Shown here piece after piece: positions 11,510 through 20,265 of a stretch of DNA of 64,000 nt. The notes under the pieces are model-generated. The model did not search any database, was not told the origin of the DNA, and saw only the letters and a program-made list of their open reading frames with translations. Every line of letters starts with the position of its first letter. Within the stretch, counting starts at the first letter, position 1. The position numbers and the translations under genes are program-made. Source of the stretch: Trichaptum fuscoviolaceum (lineage: Eukaryota > Basidiomycota > Agaricomycetes > Hymenochaetales > Trichaptaceae); assembly GCA_910574455.1 (NCBI GenBank), contig CAJSYZ010000007.1:5513974-5577973 (forward strand), read 5' to 3'.

Positions 11510-12013
11510 TCGAGTGGGGATGTTCTCTTTGTCTGAGTCCGGGTCGTCGGTAGTGTGACTGGTGGGTGATTCCGTGGAGGTAGTGGGACTATATGCGGGA
11601 GAGAAAGGTTCCAAGGGCGGAGGGGATGTGGAATCTCTGGAAGTAGAAGTTTCGGAGGTCTGAACGGATGCCGGTTGTCGGTGAATGAATCGGAATCCAT
11701 TCGGAAGTTGTACTGATCCTTCAAGGTCATTTGTCTTGACCATTTGAATTAGTATGTAAAGTCCTATCGAAAGGTGTGCCTGGTGTAATGGAGTCGCATG
11801 GGTAAGAAGAGTATCGATGAAATCGATGAGGTGATTGAGCGGTGGAGTGTTGGGTTCTTCTTGTTGATGAATGAAATTGAATAGGTGGAAAATGAGTGTG
11901 GGTTGACGGTTGGTCGGAGTTTCTGCTGCTAGTGTGCGAAGGTCATTAAGGATTTGTTCTTTGCTTATCTCCGTGGGTGGAGGGTCGTCACGAAGGGGTT
12001 GTGGAGATGGCAT
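11456..12013 (-). CDS. Chromovirus post-pol ORF 2
   Basis: Preferred start ATG 12013-12011 (MPSPQPLRDDPPP), 26 nt before the end of the previous ORF; the frame is open from 12130. About 185 aa. The first 100 residues look folded and helical (EQILNDLRTLAAETPT; LIDFIDTLLTHATPLHQAHL), followed by a Ser/Thr/Pro-rich tail with DDPDSDKENIP. Function unknown; position and frame relation to its neighbours are the main support. Confidence 0.55.
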   Translation of the reverse strand: MPSPQPLRDDPPPTEISKEQILNDLRTLAAETPTNRQPTLIFHLFNFIHQQEEPNTPPLNHLIDFIDTLLTHATPLHQAHLSIGLYILIQMVKTNDLEGSVQLPNGFRFIHRQPASVQTSETSTSRDSTSPPPLEPFSPAYSPTTSTESPTSHTTDDPDSDKENIPTRHAIQLRHPYSDVRSAPF

Positions 12014-12440
12014 CAGAGTAGGGCGGCGGCGGTTGATAGTGCGGTGTTGACGTGATAATGAACTGATTGTTCGGCCCATATCTGACTGTAATCTCCGGGG
12101 TGTCTCTTCGATTAGATGAGGTGAATACAAATCGTTGAGAAAAGGTCCGATAGGGTCCTAGACCTTGGTCAATGCGTCGGAAAGACTCGTAAAGTAATTT
12201 CTGTGCAAGATCCTTGATTTCCGGTCGGATATCAAGTGAGAGGATGTATGCGCAGAAGTTAGCGAGGTCTGCTGGCTTGATCATCTTGCTAAGCGTTGGT
12301 GTCTGGTTGAGGCTGATATACTTCTTGAGAATTTGATGGATCGGAAGAATAACGGGTTGTTGTCTGATTCGGAGGTTTCTTTGAGTGGCGTCCTTAGTTT
12401 GTTCCGGATGCGGAATGAAATCAAATGCAAGTTCGGTCAT
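11988..12440 (-). CDS. Chromovirus post-pol ORF 1
   Basis: About 150 aa. The frame runs from 12542, but the ATG at 12440-12438 (MTELAFDFIPHPEQ) overlaps the pol stop as ATGA, so I prefer it. The middle is helical and well mixed (LANFCAYILSLDIRPEIKDL; KLLYESFRRI) and the end Pro/Ser-rich. No signal peptide or membrane segment, so it is not an envelope protein. No family recognised. Starting from the four-base overlap by coupled termination-reinitiation is inferred from arrangement only. Confidence 0.6.
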   Translation of the reverse strand: MTELAFDFIPHPEQTKDATQRNLRIRQQPVILPIHQILKKYISLNQTPTLSKMIKPADLANFCAYILSLDIRPEIKDLAQKLLYESFRRIDQGLGPYRTFSQRFVFTSSNRRDTPEITVRYGPNNQFIITSTPHYQPPPPYSDAISTTPS

Positions 12441-15400
12441 TTGATCCTGTGTGCCTTCTTGTATTCGGACAGAAGTTCCTGTGTATTCTCCAGTGAGTGT
12501 TCGGGTATCCATTGGTTCTGTGATGTCGGGTATCCTAGCCATTTGACAAGATATTCACGCTTCTTCGGAGGTCCTCGGTGATTGAGTATCGCTTCAACTT
12601 CATATTCTTCTTCTCCTTCGATAAGTTCGGGTGGCGGTCGTGTGTAAGATGGTCCATGTTCGTCCGTTTCCTTGTGTGGAGTGAGAAGAGAGAAAGCATG
12701 AAATACTGGATGTATTTTCCAATGCTCTGGTAGATCGAGTTGATAGACATTGTCCCTGAGCTTCTTGATGATCGTAAAGGGTCCTTCTCGTTTAGATTGG
12801 AATTTCGAGGGTATTCCGGTGCGTCTGAGGTTCCTGGCTTCTAACCATACACTTTGTCCTTCTTCCAAGGGCTGGAAGTGTGATTCTTGTGTCTCACGCT
12901 GGAATTCTTGTGCGAGAGTTAGAGCTGCTTCGGCTTCGGTTCGGAGTTCCAATATCTTGATTAAGCGAGTTTGGAGTGTGGGGATGTTACTGTCGATCTC
13001 GGATTTTTCCGTAGGGAATGACGTGGGGTCGTATCCCATGAGTAATCGGAAAGGGGTCTGCTCTGTGGTGGAATGCTTGCGATTGTTGTGAGTGAATTCC
13101 ATCATTGGTATGTATCGTGACCAATGTTGGGGGTGGTTTGCTGCGTAAATTCGGAAGTATGCTTCGATCTCCTGGTTTGTTCGTTCTGCTTGTCCATCAG
13201 TTTGTGGGTGATATGCTGTAGACATAGCCTGCTTGATGTGCAGTAAGCGGCATAGCTGTCTAAATAGTGTCGATGCAAATTGGGGTCCACGATCTGAGAT
13301 TATTTTCCTGGGTAATCCAAATCGTTTGTAGACATTGTCGATGTAGAGTTGTGCTGTATCGAGTGCGGTGATTGTCTTGTTGCATGGGGTGAGTACTATT
13401 GCTTTGGTGCAATCGTGATCCACAATAACACATATGCTGTTGTAGCCATTTGATTCCGGTAGGTCGGTAATGAAATCAATATTGACTGTAGCAAAGGGGT
13501 ATGTGTCTTTGTCTGCGATGATCGGGCTAAGCGGAGGTACGAGTGGATGGTGATTTATCTTCATCTGTTGGCAAATTGCGCATCCTTGCACATATTTCGA
13601 AATGAACTGCTGCATGCGGGGCCAGTAGTAGGTGCGTCGAATCTGTTCCATCGTGTTTGCTATTCCTGGGTGATTTCGCGTAGGGAGGTCATGATGAAGT
13701 CGTAAGATGTTTCTCATGATTTCCTTGTTCTTCGGAACATAGATCTTGTTCCTAAAGTGTACAAGGTTATCCTTGATTGAGAAGTCGGTCATCTTCGGTT
13801 TCGTGAGGGGTAGTTCTTTCTGAATGAGTGTCATTGCTTTCTGAATGTCACCTGTTTCGAGTCGAATCTTGTCATGAAGTTCGTCGATGTCAATGGTGTT
13901 TCGATCGTCATCGTCCTGTTCTTCTATTTCGGCTTCGAGTATTTCCATCTCTTGAATGAAAACCTTTTCTGGTAGAAGTGTAACTTCGTTGTTGAGTTCT
14001 CCTTCCGTTTTAAATTGGTCGGGTCTCCGGGAAAGGGCATCAGATTGGATCATGTGTTTTCCGGGGACTGCTTGGATTTGGAGGGGGTAACGTGAAAGTT
14101 CGTTCTGCCATCGGGCTTGTCGAGGGGTTAATCGTTGTGGTTGTCGCCAATAGGTTAGGTTCTTGTGATCACAATGTACTGTGATAACGTGTGGGCTGCC
14201 TAATAGATAGTGTCGCCATGTCTGTAATGCGCGGATGATAGCAAATAGTTCCCTGTCGTATATTTGCCAGTTTCGTTGCGTCGGATTAAGTGCTTGGGAG
14301 ATGTATCCAATTGGTCGTAATTGATTATCCTTGTCGAGTTGTCGTAGTACTGCACCAGTAGCTACGGCTGAAGCGTCGGTTTCGAGGTAGAATGGCTTGT
14401 TCGGGTCGGGTTGCATAAGGAGTGGTTGTTTTGAGAATAAGTCCTTGAGTGTTTGAAAAGCATGTTGTTGTCGGTCGGTCCAAACGAATGGTATGTTTTT
14501 GCGTTTTAGTTGATCGAGGGGTCGGCATATGGTGGCATAATGGGGAATGAATCGCCTGTAGAAGTTCGTAAATCCTGTGAATGAACGTATGTCTCGTAGA
14601 TTCTTTGGAGTCGGCCAGTCAACTATTCCTTGTATCTTCGTCGGGTCAGTCTTGATCTGTGACTCGGAGATAATGTATTCTAGGAATGGGACTTCGGTCT
14701 GGTGGAATCGGCATTTGGCGGGTTTGAGATATAGCTTGTGTTTCTTGAGAACTTCGAAAACTTCGAGGGTATTCGAGATAAGTTGTTGCATAGTGGCGGC
14801 ATGGATCATAATGTCGTCCATGTAAACAATACACATGTTTTCGCGGATTTGCTTCGCAAGTATATCATTCATGAAACGTTGAAAGGTGGCGGGTGAATTG
14901 CATAGGCCAAAGAACATTACTGTTGGTTGAAAGTGTCCTTCTTCGCAGTTGAATGCGGCTTTCCATTGGTCTTCTTCCTTGATTCGAATGTTGTGGTATC
15001 CTTGTCGAATATCGAGGGTGGTGAAGTATTTGGATCCTTGGAGTTGATTCAATAGTGTCTGGGTGTTCGGTATCGGAAATCCATCGCGGATTGTATGCTC
15101 GTTTAGATATCGATAATCCTGAATCGGTCGGAGGGTTCCATCTTTCTTGCTGATGAAGAATAATGGTGAGGCCATTGGTGATGTGGAGGGTTTAATGAAT
15201 CCTTTCTTGAGTAGGTCATTAATAAGATCACGGAGTATGGGTCTTTGGTGGTACGGAGTATTGTAGGTTTTGAAGATTTTCGGTATGAATGAGGGTTTCG
15301 TCTTGATTTCGTGATCATAAGGTCGTGCTGGTGGATATGTTTGGATTTCTTTTTCGGAGAAGATGTTGGCATAGGGCATATATTCCTTTGGGATGTCGAG

Positions 15401-15877
15401 TTTTTCTGGTGATGGTAGCTTCTGTTGTTTTTCTTGTTCCATTCGGGTTGAAATCGTAATCTTGTTTATGGTGATTGCATCGTTTCCCCAGTCTATCTTT
15501 GGTTTAGCTTGTTTAAACCAAGGTAGACCTAGTATAACGTCGTCCTTTGGGATATGAGTGAGGTAGAAATGTGGTGAAAGAGTGTGGGGGTGTGTGATGT
15601 GGATTCGAGTTCGTTTGGTGACACTGCCTTCTGTGTTGAGTGTACCATCGGCGTTACTGACTAGTATGGGTTTGTCGATTTTCTGCGTTTTTAGTTTGAG
15701 TTTGTTGGCTAGTTTCGAGTTGATGAAATTGAGTTGTGCTCCGGTGTCGAGTAGAGCTGAGAGTGTGTGAGGTTGTCCGTTAATGAGTACTGTGATGGGT
15801 ATGCGAAAAGAGCGAGTGTTTCCGTTGATAGTGATGGTGTTGAGTTGAATCGGATTAACCAACTCGGAGTTGATCAA
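12437..15877 (-). CDS. pol: Chromovirus Pol polyprotein (PR-RT-RNase H-IN-chromodomain)
   Basis: About 1146 residues from the frameshift site. Order: aspartic protease with LLDTGAQ (residues about 42-48); reverse transcriptase with FFISKKDGTLRPIQDYRYLN and the active site CIVYMDDIMI (about 350); RNase H from FYLETDASAVATGAVL with YDRELFAI; integrase zinc finger HHDLPTRNHPG...CAICQQMK; catalytic core with VNIDFITDLP, ISDRGPQFAS and YHPQTDGQAERTNQ; and a C-terminal chromodomain YEVEAILNHR...YLVKWLGYP...QNQWIP (about 1085-1130). All key residues appear present and no stop interrupts it, so the element looks competent. The chromodomain is known to direct integration to specific chromatin in chromoviruses. 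Its TGA stop is part of an ATGA overlap with the next ORF. Confidence 0.96.
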   Translation of the reverse strand: MINSELVNPIQLNTITINGNTRSFRIPITVLINGQPHTLSALLDTGAQLNFINSKLANKLKLKTQKIDKPILVSNADGTLNTEGSVTKRTRIHITHPHTLSPHFYLTHIPKDDVILGLPWFKQAKPKIDWGNDAITINKITISTRMEQEKQQKLPSPEKLDIPKEYMPYANIFSEKEIQTYPPARPYDHEIKTKPSFIPKIFKTYNTPYHQRPILRDLINDLLKKGFIKPSTSPMASPLFFISKKDGTLRPIQDYRYLNEHTIRDGFPIPNTQTLLNQLQGSKYFTTLDIRQGYHNIRIKEEDQWKAAFNCEEGHFQPTVMFFGLCNSPATFQRFMNDILAKQIRENMCIVYMDDIMIHAATMQQLISNTLEVFEVLKKHKLYLKPAKCRFHQTEVPFLEYIISESQIKTDPTKIQGIVDWPTPKNLRDIRSFTGFTNFYRRFIPHYATICRPLDQLKRKNIPFVWTDRQQHAFQTLKDLFSKQPLLMQPDPNKPFYLETDASAVATGAVLRQLDKDNQLRPIGYISQALNPTQRNWQIYDRELFAIIRALQTWRHYLLGSPHVITVHCDHKNLTYWRQPQRLTPRQARWQNELSRYPLQIQAVPGKHMIQSDALSRRPDQFKTEGELNNEVTLLPEKVFIQEMEILEAEIEEQDDDDRNTIDIDELHDKIRLETGDIQKAMTLIQKELPLTKPKMTDFSIKDNLVHFRNKIYVPKNKEIMRNILRLHHDLPTRNHPGIANTMEQIRRTYYWPRMQQFISKYVQGCAICQQMKINHHPLVPPLSPIIADKDTYPFATVNIDFITDLPESNGYNSICVIVDHDCTKAIVLTPCNKTITALDTAQLYIDNVYKRFGLPRKIISDRGPQFASTLFRQLCRLLHIKQAMSTAYHPQTDGQAERTNQEIEAYFRIYAANHPQHWSRYIPMMEFTHNNRKHSTTEQTPFRLLMGYDPTSFPTEKSEIDSNIPTLQTRLIKILELRTEAEAALTLAQEFQRETQESHFQPLEEGQSVWLEARNLRRTGIPSKFQSKREGPFTIIKKLRDNVYQLDLPEHWKIHPVFHAFSLLTPHKETDEHGPSYTRPPPELIEGEEEYEVEAILNHRGPPKKREYLVKWLGYPTSQNQWIPEHSLENTQELLSEYKKAHRIK

Positions 15878-17016
15878 AAATTTCCATCATCATCGTCAAA
15901 ATCGTCGTTGTCATCATTGGGATCGGGCATTTCGTCTAGCATGTTGAATAATGCTTCCTGTTCCTGTCCATTGAGGTCTGTCATCATTTCATGGATCTGG
16001 ATTGCGCGTTCAGCAATCAAATCGTCCGGGTCATCGGGTTCTTCGTCAAGTTCCATCGAGTTGATGTTTCGCTTCTTGAATCGTCCATTGTTTCGTCTGA
16101 AGTTGTTCTGGAATTTCCTTGGGGATTTTCCTGAGCTTCGGAACTTCGAGGTGCGTGCGGGACGCGAAGGGCATTTGTTTGCAAAATGTCCTGCCTTCTT
16201 GCAGTAGAAACAGAGTCCATCTGCTTGCGCTTTCTTCTTTTCCTCGGGCGTAAGCTTGTTGAAGTACATTGCGTAGAGCTTGAATGATTCTTCCAAATTT
16301 TCTGGTTCCTCGGGTTGGTCTGATTCGGGTTCAGAATCTATGTCCATCTCGTTGAGTCGTCGTCTGCGAAATTTGTTGAATCGAGGTCGATTATATGAAG
16401 ATTGTCCATAATGGTTGCGGAGTCGATTGAACGGGCGGTTGTCCTGATAGATCTCTTCGTATGATTTTCCTATCTTCCTGGCTGCTTCGTAGTAAGGTGC
16501 CATTATCTTTATTCCATTGTCTGGAACTGGGATATCCTTCTGAAGTAGTGCGGTTCGCGTATGTCGCAGTAATCCATTCTTGAACATGGAAAAGAGTACT
16601 GTGAAGTCGGTAATGTTTGCTTCACGTGCGAGTCGCTGGAAGTTATGAATGTAATCGTCGATTTTGTCCGTAGGTGCTTGCTTAAGGCTAGAGAGTTCCT
16701 TGAATGCGTCGGCGATGTAATCGGTTGAGATGAAATGTGACTTGAATTTGTCCACAAATTGTTGCCAAGTCATAACCCATTGTGCATTGTCCTGTTCGTC
16801 TTTAACATTCTTTGCAAAGATTGCAGCGGGTCCTTCAGTGCAAAAGGAGAGTGCAAATCGTATTTTGCGTTGATCGGTTGCATAGTCCAAATCGTTAAGT
16901 GCCAAGTAGTTTTCAACAAGGCTAAGCCATCGGCTAGCTTCGCTTCGTTTACCGGTAAAGTTAAAAGGTTTGTTTGCTCCGGTGCCTCGCGGTTGATGGT
17001 CTGCTTGTTCGGCCAT
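15874..17016 (-). CDS. gag: Chromovirus Gag
   Basis: Capsid/nucleocapsid protein. The conservative start is MAEQADHQPRG at 17016, but the frame is open back to 18012 without any other ATG, adding about 330 residues of Ala/Pro/Glu/Ser-rich sequence. Capsid-like region: NKPFNFTGKRSEASRWLSLV ... LSSLKQAPTDKIDDYIHNFQ, matching retrotransposon gag domains. A CCHC zinc knuckle CFYCKKAGHFANKC lies about 100 residues before the end, then a basic RSSGKSPRKFQNNFRR tail and an acidic end DDNDDFDDDDGNF. The TGA stop (15876-15874) overlaps the pol frame. Confidence 0.85.
   Translation of the reverse strand: MAEQADHQPRGTGANKPFNFTGKRSEASRWLSLVENYLALNDLDYATDQRKIRFALSFCTEGPAAIFAKNVKDEQDNAQWVMTWQQFVDKFKSHFISTDYIADAFKELSSLKQAPTDKIDDYIHNFQRLAREANITDFTVLFSMFKNGLLRHTRTALLQKDIPVPDNGIKIMAPYYEAARKIGKSYEEIYQDNRPFNRLRNHYGQSSYNRPRFNKFRRRRLNEMDIDSEPESDQPEEPENLEESFKLYAMYFNKLTPEEKKKAQADGLCFYCKKAGHFANKCPSRPARTSKFRSSGKSPRKFQNNFRRNNGRFKKRNINSMELDEEPDDPDDLIAERAIQIHEMMTDLNGQEQEALFNMLDEMPDPNDDNDDFDDDDGNF
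15877..15883 (-). promoter_or_regulatory. Putative -1 ribosomal frameshift heptamer at gag-pol junction
   Basis: In gag frame the sequence is GGA AAT TTT TGA, so the heptamer A AAT TTT fits the X XXY YYZ pattern and the gag stop follows at once. Pol is open in the -1 frame through this point (AAA TTT TTG ATC AAC) and has no ATG start before its protease. A downstream stimulatory RNA structure was not assessed. Confidence 0.7.
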
Positions 17017-18030
17017 TTCGACTACCACTGGGGTTCCTGGGGGTGTAGGTGATGGTGGGGGTGGGGGTGGCTGTGGAAGGTTTTCCTGATCGGGGTGTTC
17101 GTTGTTTTCTAGAATTTGGGGTACAGGTGAGCTTCGGTTACTATTGTTGGCGTTAACCGATGTAGATCCTTCGGCTGAGTGTGCAGATCCTTCGGTGGTG
17201 TGTGCCGTGTCCTCGGCTTCTGAATCTTCTTCTGATTCGTCTGAAGTTTCTGCTTCAGATTCTCGTCTGCGTCTTCTGAGTTCAGCTTCCTCTTTCTCTA
17301 GTTGCTCGAGAGTAAGGATAGTTTGTGTCTCCTGCGAAGTGTAGTTCTTGGGAAGTGGAGTCCAAGTGGGTATCCAAGTTGCGCCTTCTTCAAATCTGGT
17401 GTCGATGCGAAGTCCTTCGAATTGTCCTACAAGTTCTGGTTCTTCGGATTCGAGTTCAGAAACAGGTGCGGGTGTTTCAGCCTTCGGTTGGGTGAATGTG
17501 AGGAGTGGGGAGGTTTGTTCAGCTTTAGGTGCTGCTGCTGCTGCATAAGATAATGAGGGTAGTGCTGTCGATTCAGCGGGTGGTGCTTCGGTTTTAGCTG
17601 GTGGTGCTTCTGGTTGAGTAGTGGTTAATGGTGAGTGTTGTGAAGGAGCGGGTGATGCGAGTTGAGAAGAAACAACTCTGGGTGAGTTGAGTCGACTGCC
17701 GGTTCTTGATGTTCTTGCAAGTATCTGGTTGATTTCTTCCTGACTGGGTTCGATTCCTGCGTACCAAGTATTAACCTGTTTGTAGTATGTGGGCGGGTTC
17801 TTGATGGTATGCGAGATTGCTCTCCAGGTGTCGTGTCCTGAGTGAAAATGAAGGTAGACTTTTCTTCTGGATTTGTCAAGTCTGTACCAGGCTCGGTTTA
17901 CTGGGTCAAATTCAGCGTTTTCTGGGCGGGTAACTCCAACGGGTACTTGTGCTGCTATGGGTATGTATTTTCCTGGGACTGGTGGTCTGTCTTTCGGCGC
18001 CAGTTTAACGAGTTACTGAATTTTAATTCA

Positions 18031-18627
18031 GTTGGTGTCTTCGTTTGCTGGGGGAGTCGGAGTAACGGTTCGGCTTCCTTCTTCGGGTTCAACAGGAGGT
18101 GGAGTAATGGATCGGATGGATGCTTCGAGAGGTGGGCTGGCAACTCGGGTGGGTGGTTCAGAGTGTAGTAGGTAACAAATACACTTCCGTATTTCGGTTG
18201 CAACGTCCTGGGGTTGTCCGGGCCAATAAACGATTGATGTGAGGTTCAAGAGGGTTTCTCTTTCGGAGAAATGATCAATGGCGTTGTCAACTTTGGTGTG
18301 GCAGATTCCAATAAGGCCTTTGCGAAGGTAACAATCGGGGATGTATGGCTTTCCTTCGAACCAAAAGATGCCGTGTCGGTAGATCCAATTAATGGGGTCG
18401 TGTCGTATAGAGTGTAGACGGAGTTGGAGGTATTGTAGGTCGTATTTGGAGTTCTGTTGGATCGGATGAACTAATGCACTATTGACAAGGTGCTGATAGT
18501 TGTCTTCAATTAGTTGGTCGAAGTTGGGGGCGGGAGCGGGAGCTTGATTCGCCAGATTGATTAATCGGTTGTTGTAATGTATTCCTGAGTCGTCTTCCTG
18601 TCCTTTGGAAGGTTTGTCTGAGGTTTC
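18031..18627 (-). CDS. Methionine-free open frame upstream of gag, segment 1
   Basis: Opens after TAG at 18630-18628 and closes at TGA 18030-18028, about 199 codons with no ATG. Coding looks real: it is rich in normal globular composition (for example DPINWIYRHGIFWFEGKPYI and LTSIVYWPGQPQDVATEI), then a Pro/Glu-rich tail. It is in the same frame as gag, separated from it only by TGA and a TAA 15 nt later (18015-18013). Entry must therefore come from the upstream ORF by frameshift or splicing. No known domain was recognised. Confidence 0.45.
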
Positions 18628-19126
18628 CTAAAGTTCTGGAAGGTCCTGGAGCGGGTGTGGGAGTTCGTTCGGACGTTCGAAGTTGAGGGAAGGGACGTAG
18701 GGCTTGTTCTACGCTTGGGGGTGTAGTGATCGGAGGGTTGGAGTGATTCGGAGTCACGGGAGGTAGTAATCTGTTGTGCTCAGATACTTCGTTCCAATGG
18801 TGGCTTGGGTTCTCGAAATCTGTTCCTTCCTCGGCGGAGTATGCGTAGGTTTCCTGAGTAACGGTGGGTTCTAATCGAGGGGGTACAAGTTGATCGTAGA
18901 GGCTTTCGTTATCTTCTTGTGTTCGATGTTCGTACTCGGAATAGTCCTGTGGGTCTGTCCTGCTTTCGTCAAGTTCGGAGGGGTTATGAGGGGGTGTGTC
19001 GGATTGGTATGAAGTGGGTTGTAAGTCGTAGATGGAGACGGGGTTAAGGATGTTGATCCTTAGTACGCCTGCCAACGGTAGTTCCGTGCGATCGGCGAGT
19101 AGTATAGTAATCCTCAGGTTGGGCAC
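18506..19126 (-). CDS. Chromovirus leader ORF (206 aa), unknown function
   Basis: First ORF after the primer site, starting MPNLRITILLADRTELPL. The first 30 residues could be a small globular part; the rest is low complexity (Pro, Ser, Glu, Thr-rich), ending with an Arg-rich tail. No known domain is recognised. From 18627 an open frame one base further on (+1) overlaps its last 120 nt, and the -/+ relation suggests the ORF may be joined to the next frame by a +1 shift or by splicing. Alternatively it is an independent leader protein. Confidence 0.5.
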   Translation of the reverse strand: MPNLRITILLADRTELPLAGVLRINILNPVSIYDLQPTSYQSDTPPHNPSELDESRTDPQDYSEYEHRTQEDNESLYDQLVPPRLEPTVTQETYAYSAEEGTDFENPSHHWNEVSEHNRLLPPVTPNHSNPPITTPPSVEQALRPFPQLRTSERTPTPAPGPSRTLGNLRQTFQRTGRRLRNTLQQPINQSGESSSRSRPQLRPTN

Positions 19127-19702
19127 TTCCTCGGGTTATCAACCCTTTGAGCTACAAGAGTATGCGTGAGTGATATTAACGTCTTCGGATACCTTGTCCT
19201 TTCTGTCTTCCTAGGTTCGCTGGATAATCTGTTTCGATGTTCACCGTGTATTGCTGTCGTCTACGAGTGAGGGTATGCTTGTCTTCCGGCTGTTGCAGTT
19301 TCTGTGGTGGATGAGACCTTTCCCCTGCTTCCTTCTTCTCTTCAAGTTACGTTGGACGTGGCTAAGCTGCTTGAATGGGTCGCGATCCTCTGCTTCACGC
19401 TATCACCAACCAAACGCGTAACAAGGACAGTAAATTCTGTCGTGAACCTGCTTAATTTCTGTGATTACTTGTCTGTCGCTTCCTTCCAAGTATCGCACTG
19501 TATGCTTGGTGTATTCGATCGTACTGTCGTTCGTATTCCTTTCGTTCCTATATGATAGTTAGTAGACAAGGGCCAGTTGTAATACTTAACCGTCAGTATT
19601 CCGGATTGGAATGCGTAGGGTGTACCGATTTATTCTGCTGTAGAATGTGGTAGAGCGTAGAGGGGGGTGTTTCGGAGTTGAGATCAATCTCAGATGAGAA
19701 AG

Positions 19703-19713
19703 AAGTCAATCCT
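19703..19713 (-). other. Primer-binding site, self-priming (Tf1-like) type
   Basis: In element direction the sequence starting 4 nt after the 5' LTR reads AGGATTGACTT. It is exactly complementary to AAGTCAATCCT at 19893-19883 within the LTR. Tf1/sushi elements are known to prime with the first 11 nt of their own transcript, and the match here is also 11 nt. No tRNA 3'-end match (a TGG-type site) is seen at this spot. Confidence 0.75.
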
Positions 19714-19716
19714 AAT

Positions 19717-20265
19717 TGTTACGTTCACGGCTTCGATGGACTTATCACGGAAATGATAAGTGACCAAAGCGTTGTTGGGTGAAGTAGCAAGTACAGTATA
19801 GAGGGTCCGCTTTGTGAGGGTCTCTATACCGGAAGTCGTGGGTGAACAGAGTCTTTGGTACGTGATTGTAAAAGACTATAGGAGGATTGACTTAAGTGTC
19901 ATCCTGGGGCGCTATGTACATGGCCTTATATACTACAGAGAACAATAGAGTGGAGCAAGGAATGAAACTACATCATCGCGGGTCGGAAGTGGAGTGAGTC
20001 CGTCATAGTGGCTCTAATTAATGGAGGATGATGTCAAATCGGAACATAGGTGGAGTAGAGTGGAGTAGAATGATGTATCCTCGGAGTGGAAGGTCCTGGG
20101 GCTCTCGGAATGAAGGTGGAGCGAGTGGAGCCATCGGAGTGTGGAGTCGATGATGAAAGAATGATGCAATGTGTGTACGCACATGCAGGTAGAAAGGGTG
20201 AGAGAAAAAGATGAGGGGGAACATAAACAATGTGTAAACAAGGGTAAGCAGCTTGATGCGTAACA
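19717..20265 (-). repeat. 5' LTR of the chromovirus
   Basis: 549 bp, same sequence as 9331-9879. In element direction it holds a TATATAA box (19932-19926) and, about 39 nt further on, the AAGTCAATCCT string at 19893-19883 that matches the primer-binding site. It ends directly before GCTAT (20266-20270). Confidence 0.97.
19926..19932 (-). promoter_or_regulatory. TATA box of the LTR promoter
   Basis: Minus-strand TATATAA inside the 5' LTR. The proposed transcript start at 19893, set by the self-priming match, lies 39 nt downstream of its first base, a spacing reasonable for a fungal TATA promoter. The start site itself is inferred. Confidence 0.6.

Noticed and set aside
10046..12542. Envelope-like gene in the post-pol region
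   Set aside because: No signal peptide, hydrophobic anchor, glycosylation pattern or furin-type site in any of the four ORFs.
18013..18030. Intron removing the two stops between the pre-gag frame and gag, ending at TTCAG 18016
   Set aside because: An intron ending at that CAG would leave the in-frame TAA at the exon start, and no good GT donor was found upstream; left as an open question instead.
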